This document shows positions 24,619 to 34,140 of a stretch of 64,000 bases of DNA, one piece after another. A program made the position numbers and the translations under genes. The stretch's first letter is position 1. The number at the start of each line of letters is the position of its first letter. A model generated the notes under the pieces. That model was not told the DNA's origin and ran no database searches. It was given only the letters and a program-made list of their open reading frames with translations. The stretch is from Mycobacterium sp. 852013-50091_SCH5140682 (GTDB lineage Bacteria; Actinomycetota; Actinomycetes; Mycobacteriales; Mycobacteriaceae): contig NZ_LZTB01000065.1 of assembly GCF_001665685.1 (NCBI RefSeq), positions 31,452-95,451 of the forward strand. Direction: 5' to 3'.

Positions 24619-25839
24619 TCAGCGCTTGAGCATCTTGCGCAGGTCGGCGGCGGGGTCAGCCAGCGCAGTCGGGTCGATCGACAAACCGCGATCGATCATG
24701 CGCCGGGCGGCACGTACGGAGGTGGAGTCGTCCACCCCGACCGCCCCCACCACGCGACCGTTGGTCAAGCCGAAAGAGGCCCACGGTGTCGTGGTGCACT
24801 CGCCGCGCCGTACGAAAAGTTCGGCGTCGCCCAGGCTTCCGACAGCTTCGACGTGACGACCGTAGCGGTCGGTCCAGAACCACGAGGCTGACGGCGCAGG
24901 TCCAGGTTGACCGAGGAGTGCGGCTGCGGCGCGCTGTCCGTCGACTTGGGCCGCCTCCCAATGTTCACTGCGGTGCCCTGGCACGCCGTCGACGCAGGTG
25001 CGGGCCACATCGCCCACGGCCAAGACGTGAGGATTGGAGGTGATGTTGCGGTCATCGACCAGGACTCCGCGCTCGACGGCCAGACCTGCGTCGCGGGCCA
25101 AGGCGGTGTCGGCGGTCATCCCGACCGCCAGCAGAACGGCATCGAAGGTCTGCGGGGGCTGGCCGGTGAGTACGGCGTCGATAGCGTCATCGGCTGCAGC
25201 ACTGAATGATTCGACCGTGCCGGTCACGGCTTTCACGCGATGGTCGGCATGCATGCCATGGAGCCACGCGGCGACGTGTGGGCCCACAACGCCCGCCAAC
25301 GGTGCTGCGATCGGATCGACCAGGGTGACCTGGCAGCCGAGTCCCGCTGCAGTGGAAGCGACTTCGGCGCCGATCAAGCCGGCCCCTACGATCAACAGGC
25401 GCGACCCGGGTGTCAGTGCGGAGCGGAGCCGGTCGGCGTCCTCGGCGGTGCGGAGCGTGTGAACGTGTGGGTCGTCGGCACCCGGAATCGGTGGTCGGGC
25501 AGCCTGCCCTCCCGTGGCCAGCACCACTGCGTCTGCTGCGATCACGGTTCCACCATCGAGTTCGACCGCGCCTTCGCCAGTGCGGATCGCGGCAACAGTG
25601 CTCTGGGTGATCAGCCGCACACATTGCTCGTCGAACCACGTAGGTGACTGCAACGCAACGTCTTTGAGTTCAACTTGGCCGGCGAGGTATTGCTTCGACA
25701 GGGGTGGGCGGTCGTAGGGAAATACCCCGGCATCGATCAGCGTAAGGTCACCGTCATAGCCGCCGGCCCGCAGCGCAGCGATGGTACTGACCCCGGCTAC
25801 TCCGCCGCCGACTACCAGGACCCGGTTGGGAACCATCAC
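24619..25839 (-). CDS. hcaD: ferredoxin reductase component of the dioxygenase
   Basis: A 406-residue FAD/NAD(P)-dependent reductase. The FAD-binding motif VVGGGVAGVSTIAAL is at the N-terminus and a second dinucleotide motif, IVGAGLIGAEVAS, lies near residue 150 for NADH. VLAVGDVART is the C-terminal FAD contact, and the final part is the reductase C-terminal domain. It carries electrons from NADH to the Rieske ferredoxin encoded immediately upstream (4-base overlap, ATGA). Such BphA4/HcaD-type reductases are specific to class IIB dioxygenase systems. Confidence 0.88.
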   Translation of the reverse strand: MMVPNRVLVVGGGVAGVSTIAALRAGGYDGDLTLIDAGVFPYDRPPLSKQYLAGQVELKDVALQSPTWFDEQCVRLITQSTVAAIRTGEGAVELDGGTVIAADAVVLATGGQAARPPIPGADDPHVHTLRTAEDADRLRSALTPGSRLLIVGAGLIGAEVASTAAGLGCQVTLVDPIAAPLAGVVGPHVAAWLHGMHADHRVKAVTGTVESFSAAADDAIDAVLTGQPPQTFDAVLLAVGMTADTALARDAGLAVERGVLVDDRNITSNPHVLAVGDVARTCVDGVPGHRSEHWEAAQVDGQRAAAALLGQPGPAPSASWFWTDRYGRHVEAVGSLGDAELFVRRGECTTTPWASFGLTNGRVVGAVGVDDSTSVRAARRMIDRGLSIDPTALADPAADLRKMLKR

Positions 25840-26171
25840 GGTCGCTCATTCGGGAACAGGTACACAGCGCCTTCGCGGACTTCGACGCGGTGTGGGCGGG
25901 CATCTTTGGTGGCCGGAAGGCCGTCGACCGCGCCGGTCTTGAGGCAGAACTTGCTGGAATGCAGAGGGCATTCGACGTGCCCGTTCTCGACCCACCCTTC
26001 CGCCAGAGACGCATCGGCGTGGGTGCAGGTGTTGTCCAGCGCCCAGACACAGCCGTCGTCGTCCCGCAGCAGAGCGATGTCGTCGTCGGTGCCGGTGACG
26101 GTGCGTTCGATGACGATGCCTTCACCTTCGGGGACGTCGTCGAGTACGGCGACGCGGATTCCGTTAGTCAT
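25836..26171 (-). CDS. hcaC: Rieske [2Fe-2S] ferredoxin of the dioxygenase
   Basis: A 111-residue Rieske ferredoxin. Cluster ligands are Cys49 and His51 (NTCTHAD) and Cys68 and His71 (ECPLHSSKF), the C-x-H and C-x2-H pair with the usual spacing. It shuttles electrons from the reductase to the oxygenase alpha subunit. ATG 26171 is preferred because GGAA is about nine bases upstream; an ATG at 26180 is also possible. Either start overlaps the end of the alpha-subunit gene, so expression is coupled and component stoichiometry linked. Confidence 0.9.
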   Translation of the reverse strand: MTNGIRVAVLDDVPEGEGIVIERTVTGTDDDIALLRDDDGCVWALDNTCTHADASLAEGWVENGHVECPLHSSKFCLKTGAVDGLPATKDARPHRVEVREGAVYLFPNERP

Positions 26172-27528
26172 GGTGATCATTCCGTTCGTGCCAAGCCGGG
26201 GTGTTCATCTCATCGCGCCAGCGCGAGTAGAACGACCGCGCCGCGGCGTCGCTGTAGAGTTCGCTGGTGATGCCGGGAAAGCGCCCGTCGTGGCGCTCTG
26301 ACCCCAGACCCATCTGATAGTTCAGTGGCACGGTGTTGGTGATGAAACCGTGCGAAATGGCCTGCACTTCGCTCCAGTTTTCGCCGTCGTCCTGCTCGAA
26401 GATGCCACTGGGACCGAATGTCCGTAGGTTGTAGAGCCGCTGCGCCTCGCGCACGTGTTCGGGCATCGACCTGTCCACGATGGTCCAGGCCCAAACCTCC
26501 ATCCGGTCAGGTCCTTTCGGATGCCAGATCCGGATCGACCCGTTCACAGGAAGGTAGGAGAAGTTGGGAAACACGGTCGCATGCCCGGTCGTGACGGGAC
26601 CCTCCACACGCGCATCACCAAGCCGTTCGCGCAGGGCTGCGTAATCCATCCACTCGTGCACGGTCTGCGAGTCGAACCGGTTCTTCGGATGATCCGGAAA
26701 TCCATGGCCGTGCCCTTTCGGGTCGACGTACTGCCGTCCGGTGCGGTGCACCACCTCGTCCTTGGGCTTGCCGCTGGGTGAAAGCACCGTCAGCGCCGAG
26801 GCGTGACTCATGTTGACGTGATACCAGTCACTGGCGAATTGCTCAGCGGCCAGCTTCCAGTTGCCTTCCAACACCCATTTGTGCACTCCCCCAACAACAA
26901 TGGTGCCTTCGTCGTCGTGGTCCAGCATGGCGTCCATGTACCACGCCATGTCACCCAGCGCTTCGCGCAAGGTGACAGCGTTGGCGTCCCAGTTGCCAAA
27001 GATCAGCCCGTGGTACGAGTCGACGTTGGGCACTTCGACCAGACCCCAGTCCGCAGCGTGGAAACCGTCCGGATATCCCTCTTTGTTGGGGATGCTGATC
27101 AGCTTGCCCTCAAGGTCATAGGCCCAGCCGTGGTAGGTGCAGGTAAAACTGCGGGTAGCGCCGTAGTCGGCGCGGCACACGCGGGCTCCACGGTGCCGGC
27201 ATGAATTCAGATAGGCACGCACCTTACGGTTCTTGTCCATCGTGACGATCACGGGGTCTTCGCCCATATAGGTGGTGAAGAAGTCGCCCGGCTTGTGGAA
27301 TTGGTCGGTGTGCGCCAGAAAGAGCCAATTGGTGGCGAAGATACGGCGCAGCTCTTGGCGGTAGATCTGCTCGTCGGTCCACACCGCGCGGTCCAGTAGC
27401 CCGCCGTCCGAGTCCACGAGCCCGGACACGTCGATATTGCGCGCCATCTGTGCGGGTCGGCGCAACGCAGTGCACGGCGGCGCCATGTGCCCTTCGGGTC
27501 CGGTACCCGGCTGCAGTGTCGAGGTCAT
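26164..27528 (-). CDS. hcaE: aromatic ring-hydroxylating dioxygenase alpha subunit
   Basis: A 454-residue Rieske oxygenase. The Rieske cluster is held by Cys110-x-His112 (CRHRG) and Cys130-x2-His133 (CTYHGW). The mononuclear iron site shows His236 and His242 in ASDWYHVNMSH, with the bridging Asp233, and a probable third ligand in EQDDGENW near residue 390. It resembles phenylpropionate, biphenyl and benzene dioxygenase alpha subunits and would add O2 across the aromatic ring to give a cis-dihydrodiol. First ATG 27528 is used; 27486 (GAAGGG nearby) and 27447 (start of conserved sequence) are alternatives. It is the first gene of the leftward operon. Confidence 0.88.
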   Translation of the reverse strand: MTSTLQPGTGPEGHMAPPCTALRRPAQMARNIDVSGLVDSDGGLLDRAVWTDEQIYRQELRRIFATNWLFLAHTDQFHKPGDFFTTYMGEDPVIVTMDKNRKVRAYLNSCRHRGARVCRADYGATRSFTCTYHGWAYDLEGKLISIPNKEGYPDGFHAADWGLVEVPNVDSYHGLIFGNWDANAVTLREALGDMAWYMDAMLDHDDEGTIVVGGVHKWVLEGNWKLAAEQFASDWYHVNMSHASALTVLSPSGKPKDEVVHRTGRQYVDPKGHGHGFPDHPKNRFDSQTVHEWMDYAALRERLGDARVEGPVTTGHATVFPNFSYLPVNGSIRIWHPKGPDRMEVWAWTIVDRSMPEHVREAQRLYNLRTFGPSGIFEQDDGENWSEVQAISHGFITNTVPLNYQMGLGSERHDGRFPGITSELYSDAAARSFYSRWRDEMNTPAWHERNDHHD

Positions 27529-27619
27529 GGGACCAGACAACCGCGTCCGGGACCGATCCTCCAGCTACCGTTTCGCACAGCGGCACAGCTGCTGGGTCCG
27601 CCCTCGTGAAGAGGCAAAC

Positions 27620-28615
27620 ATGGACGATGTGCTTGCCGCCATCGCTATTTCGCAACATCCCGACGATCCGCTTGCCGGGTTGGAACTTCGTGATATTCCC
27701 GTCCCTGAACCTCGGCCGGGGTGGGCGGTCGTGAAGGTCGCCGCGTCGTCGCTCAACATGCATGATCTGTGGACCTTGCGCGGTGTAGGTCACCCGGAGG
27801 AGCGTCTTCCGATGGTGCTGGGGTGCGACGTAGCCGGCTTTGACGAAGGCGGTCGGGCGGTGATCGTGCATCCGGTGCTCGCCGACCCCGACGCCGGCGG
27901 CGGCGACGAGACGCTCGATCCCAACCGGACCTTGCTGACCGAACGTGATCACGGTGGGTTCGCCGAGTACATCACGGTGCCGCGGCGAAACCTGGTCGCC
28001 ATGCCATCCTGGCTGTCGTTCGATGAGGCGGCCTGTCTGCCGGTGGCCTGGACTACGGCGTACCGAATGCTGTTTACCCAGGCCAACATCAGAGCAGGCG
28101 ACCGGGTGCTGGTACAGGGCATCGGCGGCGGTGTTGCTTCGGCGGCGATCAAACTCGCGGTTGCCGCAGGTGCGGTGGTCTATGCCACCAGCCAGAGCGA
28201 GACCAAGCGCACGGAGGCCCTCAGTTGGGGTGTGCGGGCCGCGATACCCAGCGGCCAGCGGCTGCCCGAACGCGTGGACATCACAATCGATACGGTCGGT
28301 GAAGCGACGTGGTCGCATTCACTCAAGGCGTTGCGCCCCGGCGGCACCCTCGTGATCGCCGGCGCGACCACCGGTACAAATCCGCCCGCGGATCTGGCGC
28401 GCATCTTCTACTCGCAGTTACGGGTGTTCGGTTCAACCGGCGCCACGCGTAGCGAGTTCGAAGCGCTCCTCCGCATGCTCGAGGCAACAGGCGTCCGTCC
28501 TGTCATCGACCGAACACTTCCACTTCGGGAGATACACAAGGGTTTTCAGCTGATGCTCGACGGAACAGTCACGGGCAAGGTTGTCATCCACCCGTCATCA
28601 GAAGAGGTGAACTAA
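27620..28615 (+). CDS. zinc-free MDR dehydrogenase/quinone oxidoreductase of the mhp operon
   Basis: A 331-residue medium-chain reductase. LNMHDLWTLRGVG replaces the catalytic-zinc Cys motif, so it is a zinc-free, quinone-oxidoreductase-like member. VLVQGIGGGVASAAIKLA near residue 160 is the nucleotide-binding turn. It is the first gene of the rightward operon, five bases before mhpB, with GAGG six bases from the ATG. A role such as reducing a side-chain enone (for example a cinnamate-type double bond) or a quinone by-product is plausible but inferred. Confidence 0.85.
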   Translation: MDDVLAAIAISQHPDDPLAGLELRDIPVPEPRPGWAVVKVAASSLNMHDLWTLRGVGHPEERLPMVLGCDVAGFDEGGRAVIVHPVLADPDAGGGDETLDPNRTLLTERDHGGFAEYITVPRRNLVAMPSWLSFDEAACLPVAWTTAYRMLFTQANIRAGDRVLVQGIGGGVASAAIKLAVAAGAVVYATSQSETKRTEALSWGVRAAIPSGQRLPERVDITIDTVGEATWSHSLKALRPGGTLVIAGATTGTNPPADLARIFYSQLRVFGSTGATRSEFEALLRMLEATGVRPVIDRTLPLREIHKGFQLMLDGTVTGKVVIHPSSEEVN

Positions 28616-28619
28616 CCCC

Positions 28620-29570
28620 ATGACCGCAGCTGTTGTCGGCCTGTCACATTCGCCGTTGATCGGCAAAAACGACCCCGCCCCAGACGTTCTGGCACGCGTT
28701 GGGCAGGCCGTCGCCGAGGCCAAGAATTTCATTGCGCACTACGCGCCCGACCTGGTGGTGCTCTATGCGCCGGATCACTACAACGGCTTCTTCTACAAGG
28801 AGATGCCACCATTTTGTCTTGGCACCGAATGCCATGCGGTGGGCGACTTCGGGTCTGCGGCCGGGCCGCTGTCGGTGGACACCGAAGCAGCCAAACATCT
28901 GGCTCGTGGCGTCCTCGATCGGGGTGTTGACCTGACCGTATCGGCCCGGATGACCGTGGATCACGGATTCTCGCAGCCGTTGGAGGTGCTCTTCGGCGGC
29001 ATCGACCGAGTGCCGGTGGTGCCGATCTTCATCAATGGTGTGGCCACCCCGTTGTGCCCAGTGAGCCGCATCCGCGCACTGGGCAATGCAATTGGCGAAT
29101 CCGCCGCTGAGCTGGGCCGCCGGGTGCTGTATATCGCATCCGGCGGTCTATCCCACGACCCGCCGGTGCCGGTGCTCGACGGAGCGCCGCCCCGGGTCGT
29201 TGATGCCCTCATCGAGGGCCACCCGCCCACACCCGAGCAGCGCAGCAAGGGAGAGTCGCGCGTGGTCGAGGCGGGCCGACAATACGCCGCTGGTTCCACC
29301 ACCATGATTCCCATCAACCCGAGTTGGGACAACCGGCTGCTGGACCTACTTGAGCATGGGCCGCTCGAGGAATTCGACAATTGGACGGTGGAGGCCATGG
29401 CCGCCGAGGCCGGTGGGTCGGCCCACGAAGTCCGGTCCTGGATCGCCGCGTTCGCATCGTTGGCGGCCACCGGAGGCTACAGCATGGATTATCGCTTCTA
29501 CGAGCCGATTCCGGCATGGATCGCCGGTTTTGCCGTCGCGACCGCCCAGCCCGTCAGAGGGTCCCGATGA
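28620..29570 (+). CDS. mhpB: 2,3-dihydroxyphenylpropionate 1,2-dioxygenase (extradiol)
   Basis: A 316-residue class III (LigB-type) extradiol dioxygenase. His10 in GLSHSPLIG is a metal ligand, and the acid-base histidines fall exactly at His115 (VDHGFSQP) and His179 (LSHDPP), the numbering known for E. coli MhpB. It performs meta-cleavage of a 3-(2,3-dihydroxyphenyl)propionate-type catechol to the 2-hydroxy-6-oxo-nona-2,4-dienedioate-type product used by MhpC. It is spaced five bases after the upstream dehydrogenase and overlaps mhpD by four bases (ATGA). Confidence 0.93.
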   Translation: MTAAVVGLSHSPLIGKNDPAPDVLARVGQAVAEAKNFIAHYAPDLVVLYAPDHYNGFFYKEMPPFCLGTECHAVGDFGSAAGPLSVDTEAAKHLARGVLDRGVDLTVSARMTVDHGFSQPLEVLFGGIDRVPVVPIFINGVATPLCPVSRIRALGNAIGESAAELGRRVLYIASGGLSHDPPVPVLDGAPPRVVDALIEGHPPTPEQRSKGESRVVEAGRQYAAGSTTMIPINPSWDNRLLDLLEHGPLEEFDNWTVEAMAAEAGGSAHEVRSWIAAFASLAATGGYSMDYRFYEPIPAWIAGFAVATAQPVRGSR

Positions 29571-30379
29571 GCAAGAGCCCCACCGCCTTGGCCGGTGTGA
29601 TCGAGGCCGCTGACCTCTTGGCCGTGGCCGCAGACAGCGGCACCCCGACCGCGCCGGTTCGGGCACTGCTCGGCGACTCCGATATCGCCGCTGCATACGC
29701 GGTGCAGCAGGAACTGGTCAGGCGGCGGGTTGCTGCCGGCGCGGTGATCGTCGGCCGCAAGATCGGCCTGACCTCTCCTGCTGTGCAGCAGCAGCTCGGT
29801 GTTGATCAGCCCGATTTCGGCGTGTTGTTCGCCGACATGGATATGTCCGGTGCCGCGCTGGTGCCCTCAGAGCGGCTGCTGCAACCCAAAGCCGAGGCAG
29901 AGATCGCCTTCATCCTCAAGACCGACCTTGATGGCAATGACTTTGCGCCCGAACGAATTCGGGCCGCGGTCAGCTACGCTGCGCCGGCCATCGAAATCGT
30001 CGACAGTCGCATCGCCGATTGGGATCTGACCATCGCTGACACGGTCGCCGACAACGCATCCAGTGGCCTGTTCGTCCTCGGTCCCGGGCGGGTCACTCTC
30101 GACGACTTCGAACCCAAGGACGCCACCATGCGGATGTACGCCGACGACGAACTGGTCTCCGAAGGTACCGGCAGCGCCTGCCTCGGTGACCCGCTCAACG
30201 CCCTGACCTGGCTGGCCCTGACCGCTGCCGCATACGGAAATCCGTTACGCGCCGGGCAGATCGTCCTTTCCGGCGCATTGGGCCCGATGGCCGCAGCACC
30301 GCCCGGAACCCGCATCCGCGCCGATATCAGCGCCCTCGGCGAGGTGTCGACAGCGTTCTCACTCAAGGAGACACCGTGA
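29567..30379 (+). CDS. mhpD: 2-keto-4-pentenoate hydratase
   Basis: A 270-residue member of the FAA-hydrolase-like hydratase family. Visible family segments are AAYAVQQELVRRR, VGRKIGLTSPAVQQQLGV, FGVLFADM and the metal-binding LLQPKAEAEIAFIL with its glutamates. It hydrates 2-hydroxypenta-2,4-dienoate to 4-hydroxy-2-oxovalerate, the step between MhpC and MhpE. The ATG at 29567 overlaps the mhpB stop (ATGA), and its own stop overlaps the next start by four bases, so the operon is tightly coupled. Confidence 0.92.
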   Translation: MSKSPTALAGVIEAADLLAVAADSGTPTAPVRALLGDSDIAAAYAVQQELVRRRVAAGAVIVGRKIGLTSPAVQQQLGVDQPDFGVLFADMDMSGAALVPSERLLQPKAEAEIAFILKTDLDGNDFAPERIRAAVSYAAPAIEIVDSRIADWDLTIADTVADNASSGLFVLGPGRVTLDDFEPKDATMRMYADDELVSEGTGSACLGDPLNALTWLALTAAAYGNPLRAGQIVLSGALGPMAAAPPGTRIRADISALGEVSTAFSLKETP

Positions 30380-31336
30380 ACAAAACCAAAGTGGCCATCA
30401 TCGGCTCGGGCAACATCGGCACCGACCTGATGATCAAGATCCTGCGAACCTCCGACACGCTCGAAGTTGCTGCCCTGGTCGGGATCGATCCCGAGTCCGA
30501 CGGGCTGGCGCGCGCACAACGCCTCAACATTCCGGTCACCCACAAAGGCATTCAAGGGCTGCTTGCGATGGAGCATTTCGACGACATCGCCATCGTTATG
30601 GATGCCACCTCGGCGCGTGCCCATCTCGCCAATGCCGAGGCCCTAGCACCGCACGGTAAGAAGCTCATCGATCTCACGCCGGCCGCGATCGGCCCGTTCG
30701 TCATCCCGCCCGTCAACCTTGACCAATGCCTGCGGGAACGGAGCCGACAACGTCAATATGGTGACCTGCGGCGGCCAGGCCACCGTGCCGATGGTGGCAG
30801 CCGTCTCTGCGGTCACCCCGGTGCCTTATGCCGAGATCGTCGCCTCGATCGCGTCCAAATCCGCCGGGCCGGGCACCCGCGCCAACATCGACGAATTCAC
30901 CGAAACCACAGCACATGCCATCGAGACAGTCGGCGGGGCCACGAAGGGCAAGGCGATCATCGTACTCAATCCTGCCGAACCGCCACTCATCATGCGCGAC
31001 ACCGTGTTCTGTCTGATCGGCGACGCCGACCACGACGCCATCCGGACCTCCATTCACGAGATGGCCGAACGCGTCGCTCGCTATGTCCCTGGTTACCGGC
31101 TCAAGCAGGACGTCCAGTTCACGCCGATCGAGCCCGACGAACCTGTGCACACGTTGGTGCCCAGCGATGCGCCACCAGTGACGACGCGGGTATCGGTGTT
31201 TCTTGAGGTGGAAGGCGCCGCGCACTACCTGCCCGCGTACGCCGGCAACCTCGACATCATGACCTCGGCCGCGATCCAGGTCGCAGAATCGATCGCCCGG
31301 CAAACGAACACCGCCCTGACGGAGGCCCGCCGATGA
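30376..31336 (+). pseudogene. mhpF: acetaldehyde dehydrogenase (acylating), frameshifted
   Basis: Two adjoining frames together encode one acylating acetaldehyde dehydrogenase of about 319 residues. The first (30376 on) gives the NAD-binding part, KVAIIGSGNIGTDLM to LTPAAIGPFVIPPVNL. The second frame (open from 30719) continues NVNMVTCGGQATVPMVAAVS with the catalytic cysteine, KSAGPGTRANIDEF and PAEPPLIMRDT, to the normal end. The +1 shift lies between about 30718 and 30755, where other family members have a short linker. Neither half would be active alone. The enzyme normally channels acetaldehyde from MhpE to acetyl-CoA. Either a real recent mutation or a sequencing error is possible; downstream codon use is undamaged. 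Confidence 0.85.
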
Positions 31337-32361
31337 CCCGCCAGCTGTACATCCAGGACGTCACGCTGCGCGACGGCATGCACGCCATCCGTCACCGGAT
31401 CAGCCCCGCCGACGTGGGGCGGATCGCCGCCGCACTCGACGCGGCGGGCGTCGACGCGATCGAAGTTGCCCACGGTGACGGACTCGCCGGCGGCTCGGTC
31501 AACTACGGCCCCGGCAGCCACACCGACTGGGAGTGGATCGAAGCCGCAGCCGCCAACATCAGCCGCTCCGTACTCACGACCCTGCTCCTTCCGGGCATCG
31601 GTACCATCGCCGAACTACGCCGCGCCTTCGACCTGGGTGTGCGGTCCGTGCGCGTGGCCACCCACTGCACCGAAGCCGACATCTCCAGCCAGCACATCGC
31701 GACCGCACGCGAACTTGGGATGGACGTGTCGGGCTTTCTGATGATGAGCCACATGGCCTCGCCGGCACAGTTGGCCGAGCAGGCCAAGCTCATGGAAAGC
31801 TATGGTGCACAGTGCGTTTACGTCACCGATTCGGGTGGCCGCCTGACCATGAACGGCATGCGCGAACGTGTTCGTGCATACCGCGATGTCCTCGATCCCC
31901 AGACCCAGATCGGTATCCACGCGCACGAGAACCTGTCACTGTCAGTGGCCAACAGCGTCATCGCGGTCGAGGAAGGCGTCACCCGCGTCGACGCGTCACT
32001 AGCAGGTCAAGGCGCCGGCGCCGGCAACACCCCGATCGAAGCCTTCATCGCGGTTGCCGACCTGCAGCAATGGAAGCACCGTTGCGATCTGATGGCTCTC
32101 GAAGATGCCGCCGACGACCTGGTGCGCCCGCTGCGTGACCGCCCGGTCCAGGTCGACCGAGAAACCTTGACACTCGGTTACGCAGGTGTCTACTCATCGT
32201 TTCTCCGGCACGCCGAGAATGCCTCTCGCCAATACGGACTCGATGCCCGCACGCTGCTGCTCGAAGTTGGCCGCCGCGGTTTGGTCGGCGGGCAGGAAGA
32301 CATGATCGTCGACATCGCCCTGGACATTCTCGCCAAGCAGAACGCCCCAGCAACCGTCTGA
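31333..32361 (+). CDS. mhpE: 4-hydroxy-2-oxovalerate aldolase
   Basis: A 342-residue DRE-TIM barrel aldolase. The metal/catalytic motif is QDVTLRDGMHAIRH (Asp9, Arg13, Asp14), and IGIHAHENLSLSVANS provides the histidine pair. RVDASLAGQGAGAGNTPIEAF and the C-terminal helical domain that contacts the dehydrogenase are present. It splits 4-hydroxy-2-oxovalerate into pyruvate and acetaldehyde. The start overlaps the mhpF stop (ATGA). In known DmpFG/MhpEF complexes the aldolase depends on its dehydrogenase partner, so the mhpF lesion would matter here. Confidence 0.93.
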   Translation: MTRQLYIQDVTLRDGMHAIRHRISPADVGRIAAALDAAGVDAIEVAHGDGLAGGSVNYGPGSHTDWEWIEAAAANISRSVLTTLLLPGIGTIAELRRAFDLGVRSVRVATHCTEADISSQHIATARELGMDVSGFLMMSHMASPAQLAEQAKLMESYGAQCVYVTDSGGRLTMNGMRERVRAYRDVLDPQTQIGIHAHENLSLSVANSVIAVEEGVTRVDASLAGQGAGAGNTPIEAFIAVADLQQWKHRCDLMALEDAADDLVRPLRDRPVQVDRETLTLGYAGVYSSFLRHAENASRQYGLDARTLLLEVGRRGLVGGQEDMIVDIALDILAKQNAPATV

Positions 32362-32383
32362 GATACCCGTCAAGGACTGACAA

Positions 32384-33304
32384 ATGAACCAGCGACTCAA
32401 TGTCGAGTTCGAATCCGACGGCACGACGTGCCGCGCCTGGCTCTACCTACCGAAACAACCGGTACCGGCCCCAGTCATCGTGATGGCCCACGGATTCGGC
32501 GGAATTCGGGAGATGCGCCTGGATGCGTTCGCTGACCAGTTCAGCCAGGCCGGCTACGCATGCTTGGTCTTCGACTATCGGCACTTCGGCGCCAGCGACG
32601 GGCAACCACGTCAATTGCTGGACATGAACCGTCAGCTCACCGACTGGGCCGCGGCGATCGCCCACGTACGCAGACGCCCGGACGTGGATGCATCCAGAAT
32701 CGGGTTGTGGGGCAGCTCGTTCAGCGCCGGGCATGTCCTACGAACAGCCGCCCGCGTACCTGGCATCACCGCCGTCATCGCGCAGTGCCCATTCACCGAC
32801 GGCACCGCGTCGGTACTCGCAATGGACCGGCTGCACGCCCTGAAAGTTGGACTCCGTGGCGTAATCGACACGGCCGCAGGGGTACTCGGGCGTACACCCC
32901 TGATGCTGCCCATCGTCGGAGCCCCCGGCTCGACGGCGATGATGACCGCTCCCGATGCCCAGCCGGCGATGGCGGCGATGGTGCCCGACGGTGTGTTGTG
33001 GCGCAACGAGGTCGCGGCACGAGTTGCTCTTCAGGTGCTGCGATACCGCCCTGGGCGCGATGCTGCCAACATTCGGTGCCCGCTGCTGCTCTGCGTGTGC
33101 AGCGGCGACAGCGTCGCACCGGCTGACGTGACGTTGGCCTACGGTCGGCGAGCTCCGCGCGGCGAGATCAAGACATACCCCTACGGCCACTTCGATATCT
33201 ACAACGGTCCAGCGTTTCAACGCGTCATCGCCGATGAACTCGAATTCCTGCGTCGCCACCTGCCCATCGACTCCGTTTCGACGCATGTCGTCAAACAGCC
33301 ATAG
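32384..33304 (+). CDS. alpha/beta hydrolase of the mhp operon
   Basis: A 306-residue hydrolase. The oxyanion region is MAHGFGGIREMRLDAFADQF, the nucleophile elbow is LWGSSFSAG (Ser near 110), an acidic residue lies in CVCSGDSVAP and the histidine in YPYGHFDIYNG. This pattern belongs to the dienelactone-hydrolase/X-Pro-peptidase-like group often annotated as acetylxylan esterase-like. It is 22 bases downstream of mhpE in the same direction. A role in releasing an ester or CoA substrate before ring attack is possible; nothing in the sequence fixes the substrate. Confidence 0.82.
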   Translation: MNQRLNVEFESDGTTCRAWLYLPKQPVPAPVIVMAHGFGGIREMRLDAFADQFSQAGYACLVFDYRHFGASDGQPRQLLDMNRQLTDWAAAIAHVRRRPDVDASRIGLWGSSFSAGHVLRTAARVPGITAVIAQCPFTDGTASVLAMDRLHALKVGLRGVIDTAAGVLGRTPLMLPIVGAPGSTAMMTAPDAQPAMAAMVPDGVLWRNEVAARVALQVLRYRPGRDAANIRCPLLLCVCSGDSVAPADVTLAYGRRAPRGEIKTYPYGHFDIYNGPAFQRVIADELEFLRRHLPIDSVSTHVVKQP

Positions 33305-34140
33305 AAGCCTGCCGGTTGACCCCATCCCAACCGCACCCACCTCACTGCAGGAGACACGATGAAATACGACCTCACGAACCGCACCGTCGCGCTGACCGGC
33401 GCCGCCGGCAGCCTAGGCCAAGATCTGGCCAAAGCGCTCCGCACCCGCGGGGCGAGTGTCGCATTGCTCGACCTCAATGCCGACGCCGTGGGCGACCTCG
33501 CCGAGAGTCTCGGCGATGAAAACGTGGCCCGTGGCTGGAAAGCCGATGTCCGCGATCTAGACAACCTCACCGAGGTAATGGATGAAGTCGCAGCACATTT
33601 CGAAGGGCTGGACGTCGTCGTGGCCGCCGCAGGTACCGGCGGCCCGATAGGACCGATTGCAGGCATGGCGCCCGGCGACTGGGAACGCACGATCGATATC
33701 GACCTCAACGGCGTATGGCGCACATTCAAAGCCGCGCTTCCCCACGTCGCCTTCCAACGGGGCCATCTCCTCGCCGTGGCGTCGATGGCCAGCTTCGTAC
33801 ACTCACCGCTGCACTCTCCCTACAGCGCCAGCAAGGCCGGCGTGCTCGGGATGTGCAACTCGTTGCGCCCCGAACTGCGCCAATTCGGCGTGACGGTAGG
33901 AAGTGCGCATCCCAGCTTCTTCCGATCGCTCATGGTCGACGAGGTTCTCGACGACCCCGTAGCGCGCAACGTATGGAACGACTTCGGCGGACTGTTCAAG
34001 CTGGTGCCCCGTGAGACGGTGGTAGACGCCATCGTCGCAGGCATCGAGCGAAGGGCAGAACAAATCGTCGTCCCGAGACTGTCTACCCCCACCGCCAAGC
34101 TGTCGGGACTGTGAGGGGGACCCGTTTGGTGGTCCAGTCA

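Noticed and set aside
30700..30780. Programmed frameshift in mhpF
   Set aside because: No slippery heptamer, stop-codon context or stimulatory structure was seen, and family members are encoded in a single frame.
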